Source of the DNA: Aminobacterium sp. MB27-C1
GTDB lineage: Bacteria; Synergistota; Synergistia; Synergistales; Aminobacteriaceae
Direction: 5' to 3'
Assembly (NCBI RefSeq): GCF_030908405.1
Contig: NZ_CP133089.1
Span: forward strand, 992,001 to 1,056,000
Length of the DNA stretch: 64,000 nucleotides
The stretch's first letter is position 1, and each line of letters begins with the position of its first letter. Shown piece after piece: positions 16,027 to 24,511 of the stretch. The translations under genes and the position numbers were made by a program. Under the pieces are notes generated by a model that made no database searches, was not told the DNA's origin, and worked only from the letters and a program-made list of their open reading frames with translations.

Positions 16027-17889
16027 TTGTATAAGCGGCCGCTTTCGCATATTTTTTTTGTTTGTCTGATACTTACGCTTTTAGTGACGACTCATGTGAG
16101 TTGGGCTTCTCAATCGTCATTTAAACCAACAGTTCCTGTTCTTCCTCTGGAAGATTTGAAACCAGGAATGAAAGGATACGCTTTAACGGTTATACAGGGT
16201 CAGAAAGTCGTCTCCTTTCCCGTGGAAATAATAAGCATTGTTCCGCAATTGGAGAGTCGTCCCCGTCATCTTATTATGATTCGCGTGAGCGGTGATGTTA
16301 TTGATAAAACTGGTGGAATAGCTGCAGGAATGAGTGGTAGCCCTGTCTATATTGGTCAGAAGCTTATTGGGGCTATAGGCTATGGTTTTAATTTTAGTGA
16401 ACATAATATTGGCTATGTTACTCCAATAGAGGACATGGCTACTGTTTGGAATTGGCCGGAAGTGAAAAAATCCTTGCCAAAATTTACATTACCTCTTGAA
16501 AAAGAAGACGAAAAGGAATCTCATAAAGAAGAAACTCAACCCGAAGAAGATAAGGGTGAAAACGAAGAAATTGGTACAAACGATACAACCTCTCCAGAAT
16601 CTCCTTCAGACCAAATGACACCGAAAGCCTTACCGTTACAGATTAGTGGTGTCAGTCAAAGGACAGTAAACAAACTTGAAAACGTGTTAGGTGAGAAAGC
16701 TGTTCTTGCTGGAGGTATAAGTAGTGATGAACACATAGTTGATTATAAAGCGGCATTTTCCCCGGGAGATGGGGTAGGTGTTCTTCTTGCATGGGGTGAT
16801 GTTACAGTAGGAGCAATTGGAACAGTAACATCGGTTGATAAGGACGGACGTTTCTTAGCTTTTGGACATCCTTTTTTAGAAAGGGGCGCTGTGGCTTTTC
16901 CTGCTGCCAAGGTTAACATTCACAATGTTATTCCTAACTTAGCCAGCCCTTTTAAAATAGGCAGTTTCTCTCAGATTGTAGGAACAATAACCCAAGATCG
17001 AGCCGAAGCCATAGGTGGACAGGTCGGTTATTTTACTCCATCTATTGATGCCTCTCTCCGTTTCAAGGATGTTGATAGAAACGTACGAGCTTTAAAAAGA
17101 TTTCATGTTGTTCCTGATCCTTTTATGAGCTCAGAAATGACATCTATTCTTTATACAGGATTAATAGATCGGTTATGGGGCAGAATAGGCGAGGGAACGG
17201 CGAGAGTCTCTCTTCAAATTGAAGGCTATGGGCTTCCCAAGGGCTGGACTCGGAGCAATATGTTCTTTTCTGAATCAAATATTGGAGGAGATTCTCTTCG
17301 TGAGATTCAAGAAATAATAAAGGCGATAACGCTCAATCCGTATAAGGACATTTACCCCTTAGGAATACACCTTTCTGTGGAAATGACTCAAAAACCTAAT
17401 CTTATTTTCATTGAAGGTCTCAAAGTTGAAGGGGAGACCTTCCGTCCTGGAGATAAAATTCCGGTGGAAATAACATTACGTCCTTATAGAGGTGAACAGA
17501 GTAAAAAGAAATTCGAACTTATTGTCCCTCAAAATGCAGCTGGTCCAGTTGAAATTGCTGTAAGAGGTGGCGGTATTATGCCTTTAGAAGAAGATGCTAT
17601 TATTCAAGGATGGAAGACTATAGAAAATTTTGATCAAATGCTCAAGGAAATTAGTGCCTTGGAAACCAATAATGAGGTTATTCTTGAGCTTAATTATGCT
17701 AAAGTTCCTGATGAAACGTCTCAACCTGGCCCTACGAAAGAAGATCTTGAACTATTAAGTCAAATTAAAGAGAGAAGACTAAATGAAGGAAGCATGCGTA
17801 TTTTCAGAACAGATTATGTAGTTGAAGGACTCCTTCGTAAAATTGTACAGATTGTGCCAGAAACCAATAACAGACAAGAAAGGGAATAA
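16027..17889 (+). CDS. Secreted SpoIVB/S55-peptidase-like protein
   Basis: The 620-residue product has a signal peptide (hydrophobic residues 9-25, likely cut after SWA). Residues 40-145 hold a half-domain with the S55 nucleophile motif GMSGSPVYIG (Ser103). Residues 150-200 form a Glu/Lys/Pro-rich linker. Residues 205-400 hold a second half with LAFGHPFLERG (His281). In SpoIVB the His part comes before the Ser part, so this protein seems permuted. Residues 440-620 are a further beta-rich region without a recognised motif. The start is TTG at 16027 with GAGGAGGAGG upstream. Related proteins occur in many non-sporulating bacteria with unknown roles; protease activity is unproven here. Confidence 0.68.
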   Translation: MYKRPLSHIFFVCLILTLLVTTHVSWASQSSFKPTVPVLPLEDLKPGMKGYALTVIQGQKVVSFPVEIISIVPQLESRPRHLIMIRVSGDVIDKTGGIAAGMSGSPVYIGQKLIGAIGYGFNFSEHNIGYVTPIEDMATVWNWPEVKKSLPKFTLPLEKEDEKESHKEETQPEEDKGENEEIGTNDTTSPESPSDQMTPKALPLQISGVSQRTVNKLENVLGEKAVLAGGISSDEHIVDYKAAFSPGDGVGVLLAWGDVTVGAIGTVTSVDKDGRFLAFGHPFLERGAVAFPAAKVNIHNVIPNLASPFKIGSFSQIVGTITQDRAEAIGGQVGYFTPSIDASLRFKDVDRNVRALKRFHVVPDPFMSSEMTSILYTGLIDRLWGRIGEGTARVSLQIEGYGLPKGWTRSNMFFSESNIGGDSLREIQEIIKAITLNPYKDIYPLGIHLSVEMTQKPNLIFIEGLKVEGETFRPGDKIPVEITLRPYRGEQSKKKFELIVPQNAAGPVEIAVRGGGIMPLEEDAIIQGWKTIENFDQMLKEISALETNNEVILELNYAKVPDETSQPGPTKEDLELLSQIKERRLNEGSMRIFRTDYVVEGLLRKIVQIVPETNNRQERE

Positions 17890-17891
17890 TA

Positions 17892-18521
17892 ATGTTCATA
17901 ACTCTTGAAGGGATCGATGGATGTGGTAAAAGTACTCAAGCGGCCCTTTTAAAAGATAAACTGCAAAAAGAGAAACATGCTTCTGTAGTGTGGACCAGAG
18001 AACCTGGAGGCTGGAGCCATGGAGATCTTGTACGTACACTTCTTTTGGACAAGGATCTTCACCATGAGTTAAGTGAATTGCTGCTTTTTGTATTTGATCG
18101 CTGTGAACACGTTTCTCAAGTTGTCGCTCCTGCCCTTGAAAAGAAGCAGATTGTTCTCTGTGAACGATATACTGATTCAACACGTGCCTATCAAATATGG
18201 GGAAGAGGTTTAGAAGAAAGAAAGGTAGAAGATCTTTTTTCATGGTGTCACTTCCCAGATCCAGATTTGACCTTGTGGATCGATACCCCTTTATCTTTGG
18301 CAATGGATAGAATTAAAAGATCTAGAGGGCACTTGGATCGTATAGAGTCAGAAACGCAAAAATTTTTATCAAATGTTTGTTCTGGTTATAAGGAGCTATC
18401 AGCACGATATCCAGAACGTATAATTCGTATTGATGGGGCGCAACCGATAGAAGACGTTTCACTCCAGATTTGGAAGGCTGTGGAGGTGTACTTTCTCGGT
18501 GAAAGTAAAAAAGAGTTCTGA
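17892..18521 (+). CDS. tmk: Thymidylate kinase
   Basis: Thymidylate kinase phosphorylates dTMP to dTDP. The 209-residue product has the P-loop GIDGCGKSTQ (residues 7-16), TREPGG, and ERYTDSTRAYQ in the substrate-binding region, plus a lid segment IKRSRGHLDRIE. It starts two bases after the S55-like gene and overlaps the DUF327 gene by 23 bases. The order tmk-DUF327-holB-ricT is the same as tmk-yaaR-holB-yaaT in Bacillus. Confidence 0.96.
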   Translation: MFITLEGIDGCGKSTQAALLKDKLQKEKHASVVWTREPGGWSHGDLVRTLLLDKDLHHELSELLLFVFDRCEHVSQVVAPALEKKQIVLCERYTDSTRAYQIWGRGLEERKVEDLFSWCHFPDPDLTLWIDTPLSLAMDRIKRSRGHLDRIESETQKFLSNVCSGYKELSARYPERIIRIDGAQPIEDVSLQIWKAVEVYFLGESKKEF

Positions 18522-18933
18522 TAGAAAATTAGGTACTGATTTTGGAACCTTTTCTTCATCACGTCATCGAGTATCTCAAAGAGAAGACGTTAATTATCCT
18601 AAGTTCGACGATTCTTTGGAAGCGGCAGAAATACACGAGCTTCTGAACCGTCTCGATTCTCTTGGCGATAAATTATCACGTTTCCCTTCAGAAACCATAT
18701 TGCGAGATTATCGCAATGTTGTTGGAGAACTTCTTAAAAGGGCGACTGGTCGTTTACGTTTAAAAAAAGATCTTCGTTGGAGACGGTATGATAAAAATAT
18801 ATTTGTACTTATGGAAAAAACAGAGTTTGCCCTTCAAGAATTATCTGTTGTTTTTTTAAGGGAAGGAGAACGAACACGTTCTCTCCGATTAATGGAGGAA
18901 ATTAAGGGATGCCTGCTCTCCCTACTTTTATAA
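18499..18933 (+). CDS. DUF327 (YaaR) family protein
   Basis: The 144-residue product fits the YaaR family by size, by its helical, charged composition (SKFPSETILRDYRNVVGELLKRAT-like region, here with RLRLKKDLRWRRYDK) and by its fixed position between tmk and holB. The start is GTG at 18499, inside the end of tmk, with GGAGGTG upstream. The function of the family is unknown. The last 25 bases overlap holB, pointing to coupled translation. Confidence 0.82.
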   Translation: MKVKKSSDRKLGTDFGTFSSSRHRVSQREDVNYPKFDDSLEAAEIHELLNRLDSLGDKLSRFPSETILRDYRNVVGELLKRATGRLRLKKDLRWRRYDKNIFVLMEKTEFALQELSVVFLREGERTRSLRLMEEIKGCLLSLLL

Positions 18934-19676
18934 CATCAAGCCTGATGTGGCTTGAACTGAAAAAAGCTTTAGAAAAAGATAGCTTTCCTCAAAGTTTATC
19001 TTTGATGGCGCCTAAACAGTACCAAAATGATATTGTTTTGGCAGTCGCTCGTTATATTTTGTGCGAAAATAAGAATGCATGCGGCGAATGTCTATCATGC
19101 CGATCTTGGCATGAAGAATTGCATCCTGATCTCATACAACTTGGCTCACTGGAGAAAGCGCCTGGTATAGAAGAATGTAGAGAGGGTGTAATGGAACTTT
19201 CCTTATCGCCAGTTGTGTCTTCTCGACGACTTATCGTTATTTACTCAGCGCATGCGCTCTCTCTTCCTGCAGCGAATAGTCTGTTGAAGATCGTTGAGGA
19301 GCCGCCAGAACGCGGAGCAATCATTTTTATGCGAGAGGCCGAAAACTTTTTGCCAACATTAAAAAGCCGATGCTGGAATCTTTCTGTTGTTGAGGAAGAA
19401 AGTGTAAAACAGGAAAAAATCCCAACTTCAGAAAATGAGTGGAAGAAATGGTTCGAACGGACATCTTCTATGTCTGCGGAGGAAATGGATAAGCAGCTTT
19501 TATCTTGGGAGGCCTGGGCTTTTGAAGCAAAAGAATTTACTTTGGCCTCGCATATTGATAAATTACGTCTTATAAGTGAAAGCCGAAAGTTATCGGCAGG
19601 AATGATGATTGATTTAATTTTATTAGCACTCAAGGAGGGTTTTTCTTTTGAGTATGTATTTGACAATCTTTGGTAA
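18909..19676 (+). CDS. holB: DNA polymerase III delta' subunit-like protein
   Basis: Delta' is the stator of the clamp loader that places the sliding clamp on DNA. The 255-residue product has a cysteine set CGECLSCRSWHEELHPD like the zinc module of the family, then SSRRLIVIYSAHAL, AANSLLKIVEEPPERG and the SRCW segment. The Walker A loop is missing: the region reads SLMAPKQYQND, as in E. coli delta', which does not bind ATP. It is shorter than the usual 310-335 residues, so the C-terminal oligomerisation domain is reduced. Confidence 0.88.
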   Translation: MPALPTFITSSLMWLELKKALEKDSFPQSLSLMAPKQYQNDIVLAVARYILCENKNACGECLSCRSWHEELHPDLIQLGSLEKAPGIEECREGVMELSLSPVVSSRRLIVIYSAHALSLPAANSLLKIVEEPPERGAIIFMREAENFLPTLKSRCWNLSVVEEESVKQEKIPTSENEWKKWFERTSSMSAEEMDKQLLSWEAWAFEAKEFTLASHIDKLRLISESRKLSAGMMIDLILLALKEGFSFEYVFDNLW

Positions 19677-20901
19677 ACCGCGATATCTGGGTTTGGTCAA
19701 TATAGATGGAGAAACTGTACACCCTGAAAAAGGAGAAATCATTGTTGCAGAGACAATGAGAGGACTTGAACTCGTTGTCGCCGGAGGAACTATTTCTGGA
19801 GAGCAAGAGGATCGCTATAGAAATACATGCTGCGAAGATCTCTCAGATGGGCAACCTAAGGGTGGGGAACCCATGCTTCAGAATATCTCTTTTATTCGAA
19901 TTGCAACACCTGAAGATATGTTAGCGGCCCAGACCCAGCGAAATGAAGAAGAATCCGTTCTTGTTAAAGCTAGAGAGTTACTTACGCAACATGACCTTCC
20001 CATGAAGTTGGTAGATGTAGAGTATTTGCTTGACCGTAAAAAACTTTTCTTTTACTTTACTTCAGATCAAAGAGTTGATTTTAGGGCGTATGTCAGAGAT
20101 CTTGCTCGTGAATTTAAAACTCGCATTGAGTTGCGCCAGATTGGAGTGCGAGATGAAGCCAAGACCGTAAGAGGATTAGGCCCTTGTGGAAGAGAATGTT
20201 GCTGTGGATATTGGCTTCATAAATTTGATCCAATTTGCATAAAAATGGTGAAAGAACAAAATTTAGCATTGAATCCTACTAAAATTTCAGGTGTTTGCGG
20301 ACGACTTATGTGCTGCATGGCTTACGAACATAAAATGTATGAAACTCTTTGGAAAGACCTTCCAAATCCCGGTTCAAAAATAAAGGCTCCACACGGTTCC
20401 TTTGTTATTGTAGGTGTTGACCTTGCCCATGAAGCTTTTCGAGCAAGAACTCCAGAGGGAGCAGAAATACTTGTTCCCGTAAGGGAGTTCGAAAACTTTA
20501 AAGAAACGGTACTAAGAGGCGACACATGGGATGCATCGATTTGTGAAACTCCCCCTCTTTTGTTAGATGAAGAGGAAGTTGACGAAGTTGATGAGGGAGG
20601 AACAGAAGAGTATATCCTTGAAGATGAAACATGTGTCCTTGCAAGTGTTGTCACTGATTCTGAGAGCTATGAGCAGTCTTCAGATATTTCAGAAAACAAT
20701 GAAGATAAAAAGGAACACATTAAGAAAGAAAGAAATGAAGCAAGTTCGCGCAATAAAAAACGGAAAAAACGGAAAAAGAGACCGCCACAACAACAAAGCA
20801 CGGAGAATAAACCACGTGTTGGTGACGATCGTGCACGACCTCGAAGGCATTATCCTCGAAAAAAACAGCGTGACGATGTTCATAAAACCAAAGAAGAATA
20901 A
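19648..20901 (+). CDS. ricT: RicT/YaaT family protein with PSP1 domain
   Basis: In Bacillus, RicT acts with RicA and RicF in an iron-sulfur complex that helps RNase Y process mRNA. The 417-residue product has the PSP1 C-terminal core with the conserved cysteines GPCGRECCCGYWL and GVCGRLMCCMAYEH. Residues about 300-345 are acidic, and the last 75 residues are very Lys/Arg-rich (KKRKKRKKRPPQQQ), which suggests RNA binding beyond the usual family. The start is TTG at 19648, eight bases after AAGGAGGG; an ATG six bases later is too far from that site. It overlaps holB by 29 bases. Confidence 0.88.
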   Translation: MSMYLTIFGKPRYLGLVNIDGETVHPEKGEIIVAETMRGLELVVAGGTISGEQEDRYRNTCCEDLSDGQPKGGEPMLQNISFIRIATPEDMLAAQTQRNEEESVLVKARELLTQHDLPMKLVDVEYLLDRKKLFFYFTSDQRVDFRAYVRDLAREFKTRIELRQIGVRDEAKTVRGLGPCGRECCCGYWLHKFDPICIKMVKEQNLALNPTKISGVCGRLMCCMAYEHKMYETLWKDLPNPGSKIKAPHGSFVIVGVDLAHEAFRARTPEGAEILVPVREFENFKETVLRGDTWDASICETPPLLLDEEEVDEVDEGGTEEYILEDETCVLASVVTDSESYEQSSDISENNEDKKEHIKKERNEASSRNKKRKKRKKRPPQQQSTENKPRVGDDRARPRRHYPRKKQRDDVHKTKEE

Positions 20902-20924
20902 GAAAAAGTGTGAGGTGTAGCTAG

Positions 20925-21857
20925 ATGTCTCTGTGGAATAAGTTAAAAGATAGCCTGAAAGAAGTAAAAAATCGTTGGAGTGGAGGATTGGTTTCTCTTT
21001 TTTCAGGATCGACAATAGACGAAGAGTTTTGGGAGAGTTTTGAAGAACTTCTCATTTCTGGTGATGTTGGCATCGACTTGACAGAAGAAATAACAGCTGA
21101 TCTTCAGAAGACAGTGAAACGCGAAGGTTTAAAAACACCAGATCAGCTTACAGAATATTTCATTGCTAATATAACGGAACGCCTTGAAGCAATTGAGGGA
21201 ATGGGCAAGGAGATAGAAATAAATTCTTCACCGAAGATTATCGTTCTTGTAGGTGTTAATGGTAGTGGTAAGACTACAACAGCAGCTAAACTTGCAGAAC
21301 AATTTCATAGGCAAGGGAAAAAAGTTGTTTTGGGAGCAGCTGATACATTTAGGGCTGGAGCTATAGAACAGCTGAAAGTGTGGGGAGATAGAACTGGAAG
21401 TCGCGTTGTAGCACAACAACAGGGTAGTGACTCTGCCGCAGTTGCCTACGATGCCCTTCAATCTGCCAAGGCATCCAATGCCGATGTTGTAATCATTGAT
21501 ACAGCGGGCCGTCTTCATTCAAAACATAATCTCATGGAAGAACTCATTAAAGTTGTACGAGTTCTTGAAAGAGAAGTCGGTCGGGATTCTATTGAAAACC
21601 TTCTTGTTTTAGATGCAGTTATGGGACAAAATGGCTTTGCTCAGGCTGAGACTTTTAATAAAGCATTAACTTTAGATGGCGTTGTATTGTCAAAATATGA
21701 TAATACAGCGAAGGGCGGAGTCATTCTTGCGATTGCTCATAAATTGGGACTTCCCATTCGATATATTGGTCTAGGAGAGGGTGTCGACGATTTACGGTTG
21801 TTTGAACCGCGAGAATTCGTACAGGCGCTATTGGAGAAAAATGGCGATGAAGCCTGA
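20925..21857 (+). CDS. ftsY: Signal recognition particle receptor FtsY
   Basis: FtsY is the membrane-associated GTPase that receives signal-recognition-particle complexes for membrane protein insertion. The 310-residue product contains the N domain (about 1-95) and G domain with GVNGSGKTTTAAKLA, ADTFRAGA, DTAGRLH, SKYDNTAKGG and the closing GLGEGVDDLRLF. It lacks the long acidic A domain of E. coli FtsY, as in most Gram-positive-type FtsY proteins. The last 17 bases overlap the next gene. Confidence 0.96.
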   Translation: MSLWNKLKDSLKEVKNRWSGGLVSLFSGSTIDEEFWESFEELLISGDVGIDLTEEITADLQKTVKREGLKTPDQLTEYFIANITERLEAIEGMGKEIEINSSPKIIVLVGVNGSGKTTTAAKLAEQFHRQGKKVVLGAADTFRAGAIEQLKVWGDRTGSRVVAQQQGSDSAAVAYDALQSAKASNADVVIIDTAGRLHSKHNLMEELIKVVRVLEREVGRDSIENLLVLDAVMGQNGFAQAETFNKALTLDGVVLSKYDNTAKGGVILAIAHKLGLPIRYIGLGEGVDDLRLFEPREFVQALLEKNGDEA

Positions 21858-22644
21858 TAGTGACGAACTCTTAGGCAAACTGACATTCTCTTCTCCGATT
21901 TCAGAGTTAATGCGAGTTCTCTTTTTTTACTCGCTGCAATATGTAGTTTTGGAAAAGAAGAAGAAATATCATATTTTTCGCCAAGAAGATATTGTTGCTT
22001 TTTTGCATAAAAGTGAAAAAGATACTTCTATTTCAAAACTTTTCCTCTTTGCAGAAAAAGGTGCTAATACAAGAACTAACCTTCCTTCCAGAATGAAGAA
22101 TTCGGAGAGAATGCTTTGTATCACAGCTGAAAAAGAAACATATATTACCACCTTTGAAGAAGTTAAATACAGATGTGGTGAGGACGAGGATTTCCCACTT
22201 TGGTGGAATATCCCTCTGCCTCTTTTGACTATGAAAGATCATAAGGTGATATTGAATGCTAAAGCTCAGGAAAGTTTTTCCTTGGAAGATTTTTCATTGA
22301 AACGCGTCTCAGATGCCTTGCAGCGAGAGGATAGACTTCTTGAAATTAACGCGGACGAAAATGAGAAGCGGGTTTTTTATTTCGAACCTCTTCTTGCTGA
22401 TATATATTTAATTGATGAAGTTACCAGTGATTTGTCTGCAGCAGAAGATATGGTTTGGTGGGCTGCTGTAGGAAAAGCCTGGGCACAAAAGATGCGCAGA
22501 GATGGCTATGAAATTCACCAGGTAGATGGCATTCAACCGTCTCCTATTGATCTTTTAGGTGCAGATGATTATCTGACATGTGTCTGGGATGAAAAAATTT
22601 TAGGGTATCTTTGTTTTAAAAAAATGAAGGAGGCCTCAAAATGA
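21841..22644 (+). CDS. Hypothetical protein between ftsY and a DUF4416 gene
   Basis: I do not recognise this 267-residue protein. It has no signal peptide and no clear membrane helix. It is rich in charged residues and shows no obvious catalytic motif; aromatic patches stand out (FPLWWNIPLPLL and DMVWWAAVGKAW). The chosen ATG at 21841 has GGAGAAA upstream and overlaps ftsY; a longer GTG start at 21781 lies deep inside ftsY and is rejected. The stop overlaps the next ATG by four bases, so it is translated as part of the ftsY-purB chain. It may be lineage-specific. Confidence 0.75.
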   Translation: MAMKPDSDELLGKLTFSSPISELMRVLFFYSLQYVVLEKKKKYHIFRQEDIVAFLHKSEKDTSISKLFLFAEKGANTRTNLPSRMKNSERMLCITAEKETYITTFEEVKYRCGEDEDFPLWWNIPLPLLTMKDHKVILNAKAQESFSLEDFSLKRVSDALQREDRLLEINADENEKRVFYFEPLLADIYLIDEVTSDLSAAEDMVWWAAVGKAWAQKMRRDGYEIHQVDGIQPSPIDLLGADDYLTCVWDEKILGYLCFKKMKEASK

Positions 22645-23174
22645 CCTATCCGGTCAAATTGATAACGGGCGTTCTTTATCCTGATGAGTATTGGCGATTA
22701 TGGGTAATAGAAAAGGTTTCAGAAATGTGGGGAGAACCTGAATGTATAAGTGAACCTCATCTATTTGACATAACCAATTATTATCATGACATTGCGCCCA
22801 CTCTGTATAGGCAGTTTATTTCATTTAAAGGACTTCGTGATGGGGGTGACTTGGTTCGCTGGAAGAAAGAAAGTTGCCACATCGAAGAAGGAAGTTACAG
22901 GGTAGAGAACGGTGTAAATGTTCGCTCAGTAAATATTGATCCTGGATATATTAATGGAGCTCGCCTCGTCTTGGCTTCAACGAAAGATCATGCTCATCGT
23001 ATTTATATATCTGATGGAATTTTTGCAGAAGTGACAATGAGGTACCGCTTTAAAAAGTGGGTATCATTCGATTATACTTTCCCTGATTTTGCCAGTGGTC
23101 GTTATGATACATTTTTATCAGCGGTCAAAAACTCATGGGGAAAAGAAATGGCTGAGAGGAGACAGAACTCATGA
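22641..23174 (+). CDS. DUF4416 family protein
   Basis: The 177-residue product matches my recollection of the DUF4416 family by length and by the features ITGVLYPDEYW near the start, FDITNYYHDIAP, then VNIDPGYINGARLVLAST and a final YTFPDFASGRY. The family is found in anaerobes and is uncharacterised. The gene overlaps both neighbours by four bases (ATGA junctions), which suggests coupled translation with the unknown protein and purB. Confidence 0.75.
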   Translation: MTYPVKLITGVLYPDEYWRLWVIEKVSEMWGEPECISEPHLFDITNYYHDIAPTLYRQFISFKGLRDGGDLVRWKKESCHIEEGSYRVENGVNVRSVNIDPGYINGARLVLASTKDHAHRIYISDGIFAEVTMRYRFKKWVSFDYTFPDFASGRYDTFLSAVKNSWGKEMAERRQNS

Positions 23175-24472
23175 TAGAGAGATACGAAACGCCTTCTATG
23201 AAAAAAATATGGTCAGACCAAAACAAGTATGAAACATGGCTCAAGGTCGAACTCGCCGTGTGTAAAGCTTGGACCGAAGATGGGCTTATTTCAGAAGAAG
23301 CTTTAAAGGATATTGAAGCCAAAGCTGACTTTGATATTGAAAGAATTTATGAGATAGAAAATCAAGTTCATCACGACATGATTGCTTTTGTTTCAGCTGT
23401 AGCTGAAAAGGTTGGTCCCAGCGGTCGTTTCATCCATTTGGGCTTAACAAGTAGTGATGTTCTTGATACCGCATCGTCGCTTCTTTTAAAAGAATCTTTA
23501 GACGTTGTCTTGACAGAACTAGACACACTTTCATCTCTTATATTAAAGCAAGCGGATGCCCATAAATATACACCTTGCGTAGGGCGTACTCATGGGATTC
23601 ATGCTGAACCAATGACTTTTGGTCTGAAACTTTTAAATTGGTACTATGAACTTCTTAGAGATCGGGAGAGAATTGAAGAAGCAAAGAGACAAATAAGCTA
23701 TGGCAAAATTTCTGGAGCTGTAGGTACCTACGCTCACTGTCCTACACGCATAGAGAAACGGGTTTGTTCGTTGCTTGGTCTTGAACCAGCTGCTATTTCC
23801 ACTCAGATTCTTCAGAGAGATCGCCATGCTCATGTTATGAATGCCATTGCCCTTCTTGGTGCGGGAATAGAGAGAATGTCCGTTGAAATTCGTCATCTTC
23901 AGAGAACTGAGGTACTTGAAGCCCTTGAACCTTTTGGGAAGAAACAAAAAGGATCTTCAGCCATGCCTCACAAGAGAAACCCGATTCTTTGCGAACGTTT
24001 GGCAGGAATGGCTCGTTTGCTACGAGGATATGCTTCAACAGCTATGGAAAACATTGCTTTATGGCATGAACGAGATATTAGTCACTCTTCTGTAGAAAGA
24101 ATTATTTGGCCAGACGCATTCCATCTTATTACATATATGCTTCAGAAAATGTCAAAGATCGTAGAAGGCTTGGACATTCAGCCTGAAAATATGTTGGCCA
24201 ATCTACATAAAACTAAAGGACTAGTTTTTAGCCAGAGAGTTTTGCTTGAACTTGTAGAGAAATTTGGTTTGAGCCGAGAAGATGCTTACGCTGTCGTCCA
24301 GGAGAATGCTATGAAATGTTGGCATGGAGAAGGAAGCTTTGCCGAACTTCTTTGGAATGATGAGCGGGTAAATAAATATCTTTCTAAGGAAGAACTCGAC
24401 AGCCTCTTTAATTTGGATTACTATTTTAGCGCTGTGGATGAAATCTTTTTAAGATTTCATCAGATGTCTTAG
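23171..24472 (+). CDS. purB: Adenylosuccinate lyase
   Basis: PurB removes fumarate from adenylosuccinate and from SAICAR in purine synthesis. The 433-residue product has the fumarase/aspartase signature GSSAMPHKRNPI, with the mobile serine loop, plus the early TSSDVLDTA and GRTHGIHAEPMTFG segments that carry the active-site Thr-Ser and His. No other purine-synthesis gene is beside it. Confidence 0.97.
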   Translation: MIERYETPSMKKIWSDQNKYETWLKVELAVCKAWTEDGLISEEALKDIEAKADFDIERIYEIENQVHHDMIAFVSAVAEKVGPSGRFIHLGLTSSDVLDTASSLLLKESLDVVLTELDTLSSLILKQADAHKYTPCVGRTHGIHAEPMTFGLKLLNWYYELLRDRERIEEAKRQISYGKISGAVGTYAHCPTRIEKRVCSLLGLEPAAISTQILQRDRHAHVMNAIALLGAGIERMSVEIRHLQRTEVLEALEPFGKKQKGSSAMPHKRNPILCERLAGMARLLRGYASTAMENIALWHERDISHSSVERIIWPDAFHLITYMLQKMSKIVEGLDIQPENMLANLHKTKGLVFSQRVLLELVEKFGLSREDAYAVVQENAMKCWHGEGSFAELLWNDERVNKYLSKEELDSLFNLDYYFSAVDEIFLRFHQMS

Positions 24473-24511
24473 ATTTTAGATTCAGAATAGAAATTAATAG
24501 GAGGATAAACA

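Noticed and set aside
20505-20515. GGTACTAA resembling half a FapR box inside ricT
   Set aside because: The second half of the inverted repeat is absent and the site lies within coding sequence without a promoter.
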